NCBI RefSeq assembly: GCF_003201105.1
Contig: NZ_QICJ01000003.1
Span: forward strand, 124,001 to 188,000
DNA length: 64,000 bases
From: Dyella sp. AtDHG13
Lineage (GTDB): Bacteria > Pseudomonadota > Gammaproteobacteria > Xanthomonadales > Rhodanobacteraceae
Direction: 5' to 3'
Positions 18,008 to 26,421 of the stretch are shown piece after piece. A model generated the notes under the pieces. That model had not been told where the DNA came from, did no database searches, and was given only the letters and a program-made list of their open reading frames with translations. The stretch's first letter is position 1. Every line of letters starts with the position of its first letter. A program made the position numbers and the translations under genes.

Positions 18008-18624
18008 GCGTGAGCTTCTCCATCCTCGCCGTTGGCGTGGCAGTCGATCAGTTCCCGATCGGTGGCGATGAAATCGAGCGGCACGTCCCAAGGCTCTTCC
18101 GCGATCTCCGGCAGCTCCTGGAAAGCGTAGGCGATGCCGACCAGCAGCGGCTCGGTGGGGCGAACCTGTTCGTTGAGGAAGGCGAACGCGCGGTCGTAAT
18201 AGCCACCGCCCGTGCCCAGGCGGTTGCCACGGCGGTCGAAGGCCATCAGCGGCACCAGCACCAGGTCGAGCTGGAAGGGCTCCAGCAGTTCGCTCGGCGC
18301 GGCCGGTTCGGGAATGCCATGGCGATTGGGCTGGACGTCCTCGCCGGACTGCCAGGGGGCAAAGCGCAGCTGACGGTTCGGCCCGATCACCGGCAGCAGG
18401 AATTGCTGCCCGCGCGTCGCCAGCGGCGGGATCACCAGGTTCAGCGGCAGCTCGCCGTCGCAGGCCCAGTAGCCGGCCACGCGCGCGTCGGTAAGGTATT
18501 CGGGAAGCTGTTCCAGGCTGCGGCGCAGCCCCTGCGCGGCAGCGATGCGCTGCGGGGGCGTCAGGGCGCGGCGTTGTTCGGCCAGTTGCCGGCGTAGTTC
18601 GCGTCGCTGGGCATTGGCGTCCAC
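18004..18624 (-). CDS. fau: 5-formyltetrahydrofolate cyclo-ligase
   Basis: 206 residues from a GTG at 18624 preceded by AGGAG. Typical features are RRELRRQLAEQRRALTP at the start, LVPLMAFDRRGNRLGTGGGYYDRAF (ATP/folate loop; key part GTGGGYYDR) and the WDVPLDFIATD end. It converts 5-formyl-THF to 5,10-methenyl-THF using ATP. Upstream in-frame sequence to 18777 overlaps the 6S RNA and is not family sequence, which supports the shorter start. E. coli also has fau (ygfA) directly after ssrS. Confidence 0.9.
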
Positions 18625-18729
18625 GTTCGCGTCTCCTGCAAAGCGAGCGGCCCTGGGCTGGCGCCGCCGCGGGGCGTTCGCGAGCCCTTTGCACGTGCGG
18701 CGCCTGTCGGCGCCGCACGAAGGGAATGA

Positions 18730-18888
18730 GGTGGCGTTAACCGCGATGCCGCTGCCCACCAAACGACCTTGATCCACGATGGATCAGGTGGGAGGGCGAC
18801 ATGGCCTCAAGGCTTTCCGCACGTGGCGGACATGCACAACAGCCGATGAAAAGCCGACCCGGGGCCGTATTTAGGAACAAGGCAAATG
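18730..18888 (-). ncRNA. ssrS: 6S RNA
   Basis: The gap between zapA and fau is where ssrS lies in gammaproteobacteria. On the minus strand the sequence has recognisable 6S pieces in order: GGCCCCGGGTCGGC with TTTTCAT, GAAAGCCTTGAGG, the hairpin ACCTGATCCA-TCG-TGGATCAAGGT, and GCGGCATCGCGG near the 3' end. 6S RNA mimics an open promoter and binds sigma-70 RNA polymerase in stationary phase. Ends are approximate, estimated by comparison with the E. coli molecule; at about 159 nt it is shorter than usual and the closing stem is not obvious. Confidence 0.6.
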
Positions 18889-18927
18889 TAAGAGTGTGCT
18901 GGCGCACACCGCAGAAAACGCCGTGGA

Positions 18928-19251
18928 CTATTTTATGTGGGCGTCCAGTGCGGCTTCAAGCTTGCGACGCAACGCGGTGATGCCGTCGGTCACGCTCTGA
19001 TCAGAGCCGGTGTGCTGCTTGCGCAGCGCCAGGAACTCGTGCGTGACGCTGATGGCGGCCAGCACGGCCAGGCGGTCGAAGCCCGGCGCCTTGGCGTTGG
19101 CACGCAATTCGCGCATCTTGCGGTCGAGGTAGGCGGCCGATTCCAGCAGGCCCTCGCGCTCTTCCGGCGCGCAGGCGATCAGGAATTCGCGATCCACCAG
19201 CCGCAACGCGACCGGTTCGTTGGCGGTGGTACCCACGCTGCTCTCAGCCAT
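18928..19251 (-). CDS. zapA: Cell division protein ZapA
   Basis: 107 residues. It has the ZapA pattern: a short N-terminal beta-hairpin domain (PVALRLVDREFLIACAPEEREGL, cited as PVALRLVDREF), a helix with AAYLDRKMRELR, a DRLAVLAAISVTHEFL helix and a C-terminal coiled coil. ZapA tetramers bundle FtsZ filaments at midcell. It overlaps the upstream coiled-coil gene by 8 bp and is followed by 6S RNA and fau, as in E. coli. Confidence 0.9.
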   Translation of the reverse strand: MAESSVGTTANEPVALRLVDREFLIACAPEEREGLLESAAYLDRKMRELRANAKAPGFDRLAVLAAISVTHEFLALRKQHTGSDQSVTDGITALRRKLEAALDAHIK

Positions 19252-19483
19252 TGTTCTCGAGCGCCTTCAGTCGCTGGATCATTGCCTCGACACGGCTGCG
19301 CGCCTGTTCGTTGCGCGCCATGAGACCGGCCCGCTCGCTGGCCAGCTGTTCCTGGCTGTGGCGCAGGCTGCGGTTTTCCTCGGTGAGGCGGCGCACGGCA
19401 TCAAGCAACCGGTCGACCTGCTCGCCCAGGGCTGCAAGCTCTTGCTTGACGGGGTCTGGCTTGACGGAATCGGACGCGCTCAT
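19244..19483 (-). CDS. Small coiled-coil protein, TIGR02449/ZapB-like
   Basis: 79 residues, nearly all heptad-patterned: LAALGEQVDRLLDAVRRLTEENRSLRHSQEQL (key heptads VDRLLDAVRRL, TEENRSLR) continuing to the C-terminus. This small family sits upstream of zapA in gammaproteobacteria and resembles ZapB, a coiled-coil partner of ZapA at the division ring. The role is inferred from position and fold. The overlap with zapA suggests matched production. Confidence 0.8.
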   Translation of the reverse strand: MSASDSVKPDPVKQELAALGEQVDRLLDAVRRLTEENRSLRHSQEQLASERAGLMARNEQARSRVEAMIQRLKALENNG

Positions 19484-19586
19484 GGGCCGGAACTATAGCA
19501 GGCACATCGGTCAAAGCAGCAGGCGCTCGGGGCGTTTCGGGAACCAGTGCATTAAACTCGGCCATTGTCTTCAAAGGAGCCCAGCC

Positions 19587-20150
19587 ATGACAGCGCACGA
19601 GCTGATCGGCTACGACGAACTGGACGCCGCGGCGGCCCGTCTTCAACTGGCCGAGGATGCCAGCGGCCTTCATGGCTCGCTGTGCGGCTTCCTGGCTGGC
19701 GGTGGGCGCATCGGCAAGCAGTCGCTGGTGGAGGCGTTGCACATGGACGCCGAGGCCGCCACGCCGTCTCCCGGCGACCAGGCGCTGCTGGAGCGCCTGG
19801 TGAAGCAGACGGAAACGGAGCTGGCCGATCCGGAGCTGGGCTTCGAACCCCTGCTGCCCGCCGACGACCGGCCGGTGAGCGAGCGCGCCGACGCCCTGGT
19901 CGACTGGTGCCGGGGTTTCCTGGGCGGCTTCGGTCTGGGCGGCGCCGAGACGCACGCCAAGCTGTCGGAGGAGGCGCAGGAGATCCTGAAGGATCTGGGC
20001 ACCATCGCGGCCTCTTCCTTCGAGTTCGGCGACGAGGCCGAGGACGAGGATTCGCTGATCGAAGTGCACGAATTCGTGCGCATGGGCGCGATGCTGCTGT
20101 TCGCCGAATGCTCGAACCCCCACGGCCCCAGCAACGACACCGTGCATTGA
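19587..20150 (+). CDS. ygfB: UPF0149 family protein YgfB
   Basis: 187 residues. UPF0149 features: SGLHGSLCGFLAGGGR at the N-terminus, ALVDWCRGFLGGFGLGG in the middle and an acidic C-terminal DEAEDEDSLIEVHEFVRMGAMLLFAE. The protein is helical and acidic; its molecular function in most bacteria is not settled, although in Pseudomonas YgfB influences antibiotic-resistance gene expression. AAAGGAG precedes the ATG at 19587. Its stop codon overlaps the TTG start of pepP, a gene pair conserved with pepP in gammaproteobacteria. Confidence 0.9.
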   Translation: MTAHELIGYDELDAAAARLQLAEDASGLHGSLCGFLAGGGRIGKQSLVEALHMDAEAATPSPGDQALLERLVKQTETELADPELGFEPLLPADDRPVSERADALVDWCRGFLGGFGLGGAETHAKLSEEAQEILKDLGTIAASSFEFGDEAEDEDSLIEVHEFVRMGAMLLFAECSNPHGPSNDTVH

Positions 20151-21457
20151 ATATCTCGCCCGAAGAATACGCCCGCCGCCGCCGCCAGCTGATGCGCATG
20201 GCGGGCGAGGACGCGGTGCTGCTGATCGCCGCCGCGCCCGAGCGCGTGCGCAACGCGGACGCCAACTGGCCGTACCGGCAGGATTCGGACCTGCACTATC
20301 TCTCGGGTTTCCCCGAGCCTGACGCGGTGCTGGCCCTGCTGCCGGGCCGCAAGCATGGCGAGACGGTGCTGTTCTGCCGCGAGCGCGACGCGGAGCACGA
20401 GCGCTGGCACGGCGAGTCCATCGGCACGGACCGCGCCGTGAGCGAGCACGGCATGGACGATGCGTTCCCCATCGACGACATCGACGACATCCTGCCCGGC
20501 ATGATCGAGGGAAGGGCCCGCGTCTACTGCCATTTCGGCCGCGAACCCGAGTTCGATGCGCGCCTGCTGGGCTGGATGCGCCGCCTGCGCCAGCTGCGCG
20601 GCGGCGGCGTGGTGCCGAAGGAGTTCGTGGCCCTGGGCCACTTGCTGCACGACCTGCGCCTGTACAAGTCGCGTGCCGAGCTGAAACTGATGCGCGCCTC
20701 GGCATCGATTGCCGCCGAAGCGCATCGTGCGGCCATGCAGTCGGCCATCGCCGGCCGCCATGAATACGAGGTGGAAGCCGAAATCCTGCGTGTGATGCGC
20801 AGCCGCGGCGCCGTTCCCGCGTTTCCGCCCATCGTGGCCGGCGGCGCGCATGCCTGCGTGATGCACTACACGGCCAATCGCGCCATGTTGCGCGACGGCG
20901 ACCTGTTGCTGGTGGACGCCGGCGCGGAAGTGGACTGCTACGCCTCTGACATCACGCGCACTTTTCCCGTGAACGGCCGCTACAGCCGCGAGCAGCGGGC
21001 ACTGTACGAAGTGGTGCTGGCCGCGCAGCTGGCGGCCATCGACGAAGTGCTGCCCGGGCGCGCGTTCAACGCGGCGCACGAAGCGGCCGTGCGGGTGATC
21101 ACCGAAGGGCTGTGCGCGCTCGGCCTGATCAAGGGCAGTGCCGACGACGCCATCGCGGAAGGCAGCTACAAGCGCTTCTTCCCCGCCAAGACCGGTCACT
21201 GGCTGGGCCTGGACGTGCACGACGTGGGCGACTACCGCGTGGACGGCGAGCCGCGCGTGCTCGAACCCGGCATGGTGGTGACGGTGGAGCCGGGCATCTA
21301 CGTGCCGCCCGGCGATTTCACCGTCGCCGAGCGCTGGCGCGGCATCGGCATCCGCATCGAGGACGACGTGGCGGTGACCAAGGAAGGCAACGACGTGCTG
21401 ACCGACGGCGTACCCAAGGATGCGGACGAGATCGAGGCGCTGCTGGCCTCGCGCTGA
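20147..21457 (+). CDS. pepP: Xaa-Pro aminopeptidase (aminopeptidase P)
   Basis: 436 residues. The N-terminal domain (NISPEEYARRRRQLM, WPYRQDSDLHYLSGFPEPDA) is followed by a pita-bread M24 domain with metal ligands at about Asp257, Asp268, His351, Glu381 and Glu405 (LVDAGAEVDCYASDITRTF, KTGHWLGLDVHDVG, TVEPGIYVP, GIRIEDDV). It removes N-terminal residues preceding proline using two Mn2+. The start is TTG 20147, overlapping the ygfB stop; alignment with the usual PepP N-terminus supports it over the later ATG codons near 20192. Confidence 0.92.
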   Translation: MNISPEEYARRRRQLMRMAGEDAVLLIAAAPERVRNADANWPYRQDSDLHYLSGFPEPDAVLALLPGRKHGETVLFCRERDAEHERWHGESIGTDRAVSEHGMDDAFPIDDIDDILPGMIEGRARVYCHFGREPEFDARLLGWMRRLRQLRGGGVVPKEFVALGHLLHDLRLYKSRAELKLMRASASIAAEAHRAAMQSAIAGRHEYEVEAEILRVMRSRGAVPAFPPIVAGGAHACVMHYTANRAMLRDGDLLLVDAGAEVDCYASDITRTFPVNGRYSREQRALYEVVLAAQLAAIDEVLPGRAFNAAHEAAVRVITEGLCALGLIKGSADDAIAEGSYKRFFPAKTGHWLGLDVHDVGDYRVDGEPRVLEPGMVVTVEPGIYVPPGDFTVAERWRGIGIRIEDDVAVTKEGNDVLTDGVPKDADEIEALLASR

Positions 21458-21506
21458 TCGATGCCCGCGGGGCGCACTCGATGCGCCCCGCGAATCACCT
21501 CAAGCG

Positions 21507-21638
21507 TCAACCCAAGGGCGGACGCGGCTCCTTGCGTTGATGCGCCTCGTCCGTGGCGTGCACCTCGTACCACATCGCATTGAGGATGCCGAACGCGGTG
21601 GCGAGGCCAAGGCCGAGAATCCAGGAGAAATACCACAT
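21507..21638 (-). CDS. cydX: Cytochrome bd oxidase small subunit CydX
   Basis: 43 residues: MWYFSWILGLGLATAFGILN, then AMWYEVHATDEAH and a short polar tail. The W-Y-F-x-W-I-L-G-x-x-x-A start and the N-x-M-W-Y-E segment are diagnostic of CydX. It is a single-pass membrane subunit that stabilises the haem site of the bd oxidase. GAGAGG precedes the ATG. It begins 16 bp beyond the cydB stop, in operon with cydA and cydB. Confidence 0.9.
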   Translation of the reverse strand: MWYFSWILGLGLATAFGILNAMWYEVHATDEAHQRKEPRPPLG

Positions 21639-21653
21639 GGCGTCGTTCCTCTC

Positions 21654-22784
21654 TCAGTAACCGTGGCCGGAATGGCGCACGTGCTCCAGCGTGACGCGAC
21701 CGCGCACCACGCGGTACACCCAGCTGGTGTAGATGATGACGATGGGCATGAAGATCACCGTCATCGCCAGCATCAGCCCCAGCGTGCCCTGGCTGGATGA
21801 TGCGTCCCACACCGTGAGGCTGGAGCGCGGATCGAGGCGCGAGGGCAGCAGGAAGGGAAACAGCGCGAAGCCGGCGGAAAGAATGGTGCCCGCCACCATC
21901 AGGCTGCTGCTGACGAAGCCGCCGAGGCCCTTCTTGCCCACCGTGAGCTGCACGCCGATGGCGCCGGCAAAACCCAGCACCGGCGCCAGCCAGAAATAAG
22001 GATGCTCCATATAACTGGCGAACCAGCTGCTGCCGTGCGCCACCTGCTTGAACAGCGGATTGGACACGCCATCGGTCACCACCGGGCCGACGATAGCGTA
22101 GCCCGCCACGCCATAGGCCAGCCAGATGCCGGCGAGCACGTAGAGCACCACATAGGCCAGCGTGGTGAAGCGCGCGACGCGCACCGCGCGGTCGGCCACC
22201 ACGTGGTCGGCCTTGTAGGCCGCCCAGCAGGCGCCGTGGGCGAGCAGCATGGTCAGTGACACCAGGCCCGCCACCAGCGCGAAGGGATGCAGCAGTTCGA
22301 AGAAGCTCCCGTGCCAGGTCATGCGCAAGTCGTTGTCGAACTGGAACGGCGCGCCGAGGAACAGGTTGCCGAACGCCACGCCCGAAATCAGCATCACCAC
22401 GATGCCCGAGGCGATCAGCACGTAGTCCCACACGTTGCGCCAGCGTTCGTCGTGCACCTTGCCGCGGAAGTTGAAGCCCACTGGACGCAGGATCAACGCG
22501 ACCAGTACCAGGAAGATCGCCAGGTACATGCCGGAGAACGACACGGCATACAGCTGCGGCCACGCCGCGAACGCCGCGCCGCCGCCCAGTACGAACCACA
22601 CCTGGTTGCCCTCCCAGGTGGGCTCGATGGTTTCCAGCATCACCAGCCGTTCGTCCTCGGTCTTGCCCAGCACGCGCAGCAGCGCCGCGATGCCGAAATC
22701 GAAGCCGTCCATGATGGCGAAGCCGATCAGCAGCACGCCGAGCAGGGCCCACCAGATCACGCGTAGCGTTTCATAGTCGAACAT
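21654..22784 (-). CDS. cydB: Cytochrome bd ubiquinol oxidase subunit II
   Basis: 376 residues with about nine membrane helices. Typical features: [64 protein letters not shown] (core GNQVW) and [17 protein letters not shown]. CydB pairs with CydA and binds structural lipids or haem; the complex oxidises ubiquinol and reduces oxygen with high affinity. The ATG at 22784 follows GAGGAGAACGCC; upstream residues to 22817 are not family sequence. Confidence 0.95.
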   Translation of the reverse strand: MFDYETLRVIWWALLGVLLIGFAIMDGFDFGIAALLRVLGKTEDERLVMLETIEPTWEGNQVWFVLGGGAAFAAWPQLYAVSFSGMYLAIFLVLVALILRPVGFNFRGKVHDERWRNVWDYVLIASGIVVMLISGVAFGNLFLGAPFQFDNDLRMTWHGSFFELLHPFALVAGLVSLTMLLAHGACWAAYKADHVVADRAVRVARFTTLAYVVLYVLAGIWLAYGVAGYAIVGPVVTDGVSNPLFKQVAHGSSWFASYMEHPYFWLAPVLGFAGAIGVQLTVGKKGLGGFVSSSLMVAGTILSAGFALFPFLLPSRLDPRSSLTVWDASSSQGTLGLMLAMTVIFMPIVIIYTSWVYRVVRGRVTLEHVRHSGHGY

Positions 22785-22794
22785 GGCGTTCTCC

Positions 22795-24381
22795 TCAGGC
22801 GCCGACGCGCGTGGCAAGGTGGGTCACCGGCGGCACGGGCTCGGCGGGCGGCCACAGCCCGAGGCCGTCCGGCCCCTTCTTTGCGTACTTCACCATCAGC
22901 GTGGCGTCGATGATGGCCAGCACGCTATAGAACAGCACGAAACCGCCCAGGGAGGTCCATACCTGTCCGGCCGTCACGCTGGATACGCCCAGCGCGGTCG
23001 GCAGGATGCCTTCGATGGCCCAGGGCTGGCGCCCGTATTCGGCCACGATCCAACCCAGCTCCGCGGCAAGCCACGGCAGCGGCAGGCTCCACAGTGCGAG
23101 CTTGAGCAGCCAGCGCCGCTTGTCGAGCTGGCGCTTGCTCGCCTGCCAGAACATGAAGGCGAACAGCGCGATGAAGTAGAAGCCGCAGGCCACCATCAGG
23201 CGGAACGACCAGAACAGCACCGGCACGTTCGGAATGGTGCTGTCGGCCGCCTTCTGGATATCCGCCGGCGTGGCCTTGCGCGGGTCGTCCATGAAGCGCT
23301 TCAGCAGCAGGGCGTAGCCCATGTCCTTGTCATGCGCGGCGAGTATCGCCTTGGCCTGCGCGTTGTTCTTGTCCTCGCGCAGCACCAGCATCGCGTCATA
23401 GGCGAGGATGCCGTTGTTGATGCGCCCCTTGGTGTCCTCCACCAGGTTGGCGATGCCCGGAATCGGCTTGTCGATGGAGCGCGTGCCGATCAGGCCCATC
23501 ACCCACGGAATGCGCAGCGCGTAATGCGTGGTGTGGTTCTCCACGTCGGGCACGCCGACCAGGGTGAACGACGCCGGCGCGGGTTCCGTTTCCCACATGG
23601 CCTCGATGGCGGCCATCTTCATCTTCTGGTTCTCGGACACCGCGTAGCCCGATTCATCGCCCAGCACCACGACCGACAGCGCCGCGGCGAGGCCGAAACT
23701 GGCGGCCACCGTCATCGAGCGCTTGGCGAAATCGGTGTTGCGCCCCTTCAGCAGATACCACGCGCTGATCGACAGCACGAACATCGAACCCACCACGTAG
23801 CCGGCGCTCACCGTGTGCACGAACTTCGCCTGCGCGACGGGGTTGAACATCACCTCGGTGAAGGACGTGACCTCCATGCGCATGGTCTGCGCATTGAAGG
23901 CCGAGCCCACCGGGTTCTGCATCCAGCCGTTGGCGATGAGGATCCACAGCGCGGAAAGGTTGGTGCCCAGCGCGAGGAACCACGTGGTGAGCAGGTGCGA
24001 CACCCGCGACATGCGGTTCCAGCCCATGAAGAACAGACCCACCAGCGTCGCCTCGAGGAAGAACGCCATCAGGCCCTCGATGGCCAGCGGCGTGCCGAAC
24101 ACGTCGCCCACGTAATGCGCGTAATAGGCCCAGTTCATGCCGAACTGGAACTCCATGGTGACGCCGGTGGCGACGCCCATGGCGAAGTTGATGCCGAACA
24201 GCACGCCCCAGAACTGCACCATGCGCTTCCAGACTTCGCGCCCTGTCATCACATAGACGCTCTCCATGATGGCGAGGATCCACACGATGCCCAGGGTGAG
24301 CGGCACGAACAGGAAGTGATAGAGCGCAGTCAGCGCGAACTGCAGGCGTGAGAGCGTGACGACATCGGAGTCGATGATCAT
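22795..24381 (-). CDS. cydA: Cytochrome bd ubiquinol oxidase subunit I
   Basis: 528 residues, E. coli-like length with a long Q-loop. Recognisable pieces: [22 protein letters not shown] with the haem-ligand His, [31 protein letters not shown], the Q-loop from about residue 240 to 380 with [18 protein letters not shown], and [13 protein letters not shown]. CydA carries haems b558, b595 and d and the quinol site. Start 4 bp inside cydP. Such operons are usually induced under low oxygen; no clear FNR site was seen. Confidence 0.96.
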   Translation of the reverse strand: MIIDSDVVTLSRLQFALTALYHFLFVPLTLGIVWILAIMESVYVMTGREVWKRMVQFWGVLFGINFAMGVATGVTMEFQFGMNWAYYAHYVGDVFGTPLAIEGLMAFFLEATLVGLFFMGWNRMSRVSHLLTTWFLALGTNLSALWILIANGWMQNPVGSAFNAQTMRMEVTSFTEVMFNPVAQAKFVHTVSAGYVVGSMFVLSISAWYLLKGRNTDFAKRSMTVAASFGLAAALSVVVLGDESGYAVSENQKMKMAAIEAMWETEPAPASFTLVGVPDVENHTTHYALRIPWVMGLIGTRSIDKPIPGIANLVEDTKGRINNGILAYDAMLVLREDKNNAQAKAILAAHDKDMGYALLLKRFMDDPRKATPADIQKAADSTIPNVPVLFWSFRLMVACGFYFIALFAFMFWQASKRQLDKRRWLLKLALWSLPLPWLAAELGWIVAEYGRQPWAIEGILPTALGVSSVTAGQVWTSLGGFVLFYSVLAIIDATLMVKYAKKGPDGLGLWPPAEPVPPVTHLATRVGA

Positions 24382-24620
24382 GGGCTGCCTGCTTGCGTTG
24401 AGGAAGAAGAGGATGCCGGCGCGAGCAGATGCTCGATGGCGGCGGGTCGGGTGTCAGGTCGTTCGTAATGCGCTGCGACCACCCACCAGATCGCAGACAG
24501 GAACGCGATCTTGGCGATGACGAGCAGGATCAGCTCGCGCCCCAGTCGACGCAGCGGCGGCCTTGGCGGATCGGCGGCAGCGCGGCCCGGACTGGCCGGC
24601 TCGGCGGACGGCATGGACAT
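24378..24620 (-). CDS. cydP: Putative cytochrome bd accessory small subunit CydP
   Basis: 80 residues. One membrane segment, RELILLVIAKIAFLSAIWWVV, is bordered by a Pro/Ala-rich N-terminus and a Ser-rich tail. The R-E-L-x-L-L-x-x-x-K with a terminal WW pattern, and position immediately before cydA, match the CydP family. It may help assemble or stabilise the oxidase; no direct function is established here. It is the first gene of the cyd operon and overlaps cydA by 4 bp. Confidence 0.75.
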   Translation of the reverse strand: MSMPSAEPASPGRAAADPPRPPLRRLGRELILLVIAKIAFLSAIWWVVAAHYERPDTRPAAIEHLLAPASSSSSTQAGSP

Positions 24621-24857
24621 GCTTCAAAGCCCCCAAAGCTTCATCTAGGGGCGAGCATACGGAAGGTATGTGAAGTTGTCGTGCGGGAGGTTGACGCAGC
24701 GGTGGATAGCCGCGTGGGCTGAAATGTCGCTACGAAAAAGGCGCTTTTGGGTGTAGGTGTTTTTACCTAGCGTCGTTGCCGGTCATGCTGGCTGCCCCGG
24801 GATGGGTGCTCCTTCCCATCCCCGCGATGGCAAGCCGTACCCGTGCCGGGTATGGCT

Positions 24858-26399
24858 TTACGAGCAGCCCTTTGGGGTTCCCGCAGGAAAGGTGGCCACG
24901 ACCGTGTCATCGACCAGGCGCACGGCGTAGTTGCCGCGTGTCATGAGCACCGGCGCGCTGCACGCCTGCGCCAGGATGGCGGCAACGCGAGCCTGCGAGC
25001 CCGGCTCGCGGGCCAGCTCAGGGGTGTCGCTCAAGTAGTAGCGCAGGTAATACGACGTGTGGAAATCCGCCTCGCGCAGGTACGGGAAGATCAGCGTCCT
25101 GATGAGCGGAAACTCCTGCGCGGCGCGCTCCGTCACGGGAGCGAGTCCGACCGATCCATCGATCAGGATGTAGTGGACCGGATGCTCTGCGGCCAGTGCC
25201 GCCACGTCGTTCGACAGGGTCGACGCCACCCGTTCCTCAAGCGCCTTCTGGGCACCCAGTGAATTGCCATAGACGGCGGCAAAGCTTGCCATGCCCAGCG
25301 CCCAGAGGCTTGCGCAGGCCATCACCCAGCGATGGGACCGCCCCCAGGCGCGAATAGCGCAGCAGATGCAGATCAAGCCCGCACAGAGAAGCGCACCGAC
25401 GCCCATGAACACGCGCGGCAGTATCACCGGGTTACGCAGGGGAAGCATGGGCAGCGTGATCGACAGCGTCGCCAGGAAAGGGATGAGCAATCCAAAGGCT
25501 GGCCAAAGAACCATGCCCCAACGCGACCGTTGTTGGCGGGCATAGCGAAACGCAAGCAGCGCAGGCATCGCGGCCATCACCAGCAGCAGCGGGCCCGCCC
25601 ATCGCAGCCAATGCGTATTGAAGGCGCCCGCCATATAGCCATAGAAATCCAGGGCGTTTCTCTTCAGCACCCACAGCTCGCCCACGCCCCGGATCGTGGC
25701 GCTGTGCTCCTTCAGCCAGTCCTCGATGGTGGGAGCGATCAGCAGCTGGTAAGCAGCCATGGCCACGATGCATTGGGCCACCCGCCCGGCCAGTGTCCGT
25801 ATCAATTCGCGTGGCGGGCGTTGTTCTGCCTGGCCGACCACCAGCTCCATCAACGTAAAGATCAGAAAGGCCGTCAACGCGGGCTGATAGAAGCAGAGGC
25901 TGGCGAACAGAGCGATCGCGCCGAGTATCCAGCCCTTGCGAGCAGCGCCAGCGGCCATGAAGGGGAGCCATGCGGTGAACAAGGCCAGCGACATGCCCAA
26001 GGCGTCGAAGCGGTACGACAGGTTCTCCAGGAAAAACGGCTGTGCACCGAGGGGGAAGGCGATGAGGGCGGCCAGCCACGGCGACTCGATGCGATAGCGT
26101 CGCGCCATCAGCACGCTGGTGGCCGCGAGTACCGCAATGGCGCCTATCTGCGGCAGCGGCGAGATATCGACAAGATGGCGAAGATTGAACTGGAGCAGGC
26201 GCATGACCAGCATGGCCAGGTGCCGGCCATTCGCATCCCAGCCATAAAAACCGGTGATCGCACGGGTCACGTCGTCGCTGTAATACCGATCCGCACGAAG
26301 GATCGGGAACAGGACCAGCAGCAGTAGAAGCGTCAGCGAGATGAAAAACGTGTGTCGGTCACGTGCGACCGACACGGTGTCCTTGGACATCATGAGCAT
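24858..26399 (-). CDS. GtrII-like glucosyltransferase domain membrane protein
   Basis: 513 residues with about ten or eleven hydrophobic segments. The first periplasmic loop has RYYSDDVTRAITGFYGWDANGRHL, whose S-D-D and W-x-x-x-G-R pattern marks the GtrII glucosyltransferase family (O-antigen or lipid-linked sugar acceptor). The C-terminal quarter is a periplasmic domain (EHPVHYILIDGSVG onward). Phage and island gtr operons normally pair it with GtrA flippase and GtrB; none is here, so it is an orphan. ATG 26399 follows AAGGGA; 26390 is an alternative. Confidence 0.75.
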   Translation of the reverse strand: MLMMSKDTVSVARDRHTFFISLTLLLLLVLFPILRADRYYSDDVTRAITGFYGWDANGRHLAMLVMRLLQFNLRHLVDISPLPQIGAIAVLAATSVLMARRYRIESPWLAALIAFPLGAQPFFLENLSYRFDALGMSLALFTAWLPFMAAGAARKGWILGAIALFASLCFYQPALTAFLIFTLMELVVGQAEQRPPRELIRTLAGRVAQCIVAMAAYQLLIAPTIEDWLKEHSATIRGVGELWVLKRNALDFYGYMAGAFNTHWLRWAGPLLLVMAAMPALLAFRYARQQRSRWGMVLWPAFGLLIPFLATLSITLPMLPLRNPVILPRVFMGVGALLCAGLICICCAIRAWGRSHRWVMACASLWALGMASFAAVYGNSLGAQKALEERVASTLSNDVAALAAEHPVHYILIDGSVGLAPVTERAAQEFPLIRTLIFPYLREADFHTSYYLRYYLSDTPELAREPGSQARVAAILAQACSAPVLMTRGNYAVRLVDDTVVATFPAGTPKGCS

Positions 26400-26421
26400 C
26401 CATTCCCTTGGTGGAAGGTTT

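Noticed and set aside
18625-18777. N-terminal extension of the fau protein
   Set aside because: It would overlap the 6S RNA and is not family sequence; a GTG with AGGAG at 18624 fits better.
24754-24769. TAGGT-N6-ACCTA inverted repeat between cydP and the glucosyltransferase gene
   Set aside because: Arms of only five bases; equally likely by chance, and it matches no oxygen-regulator site.
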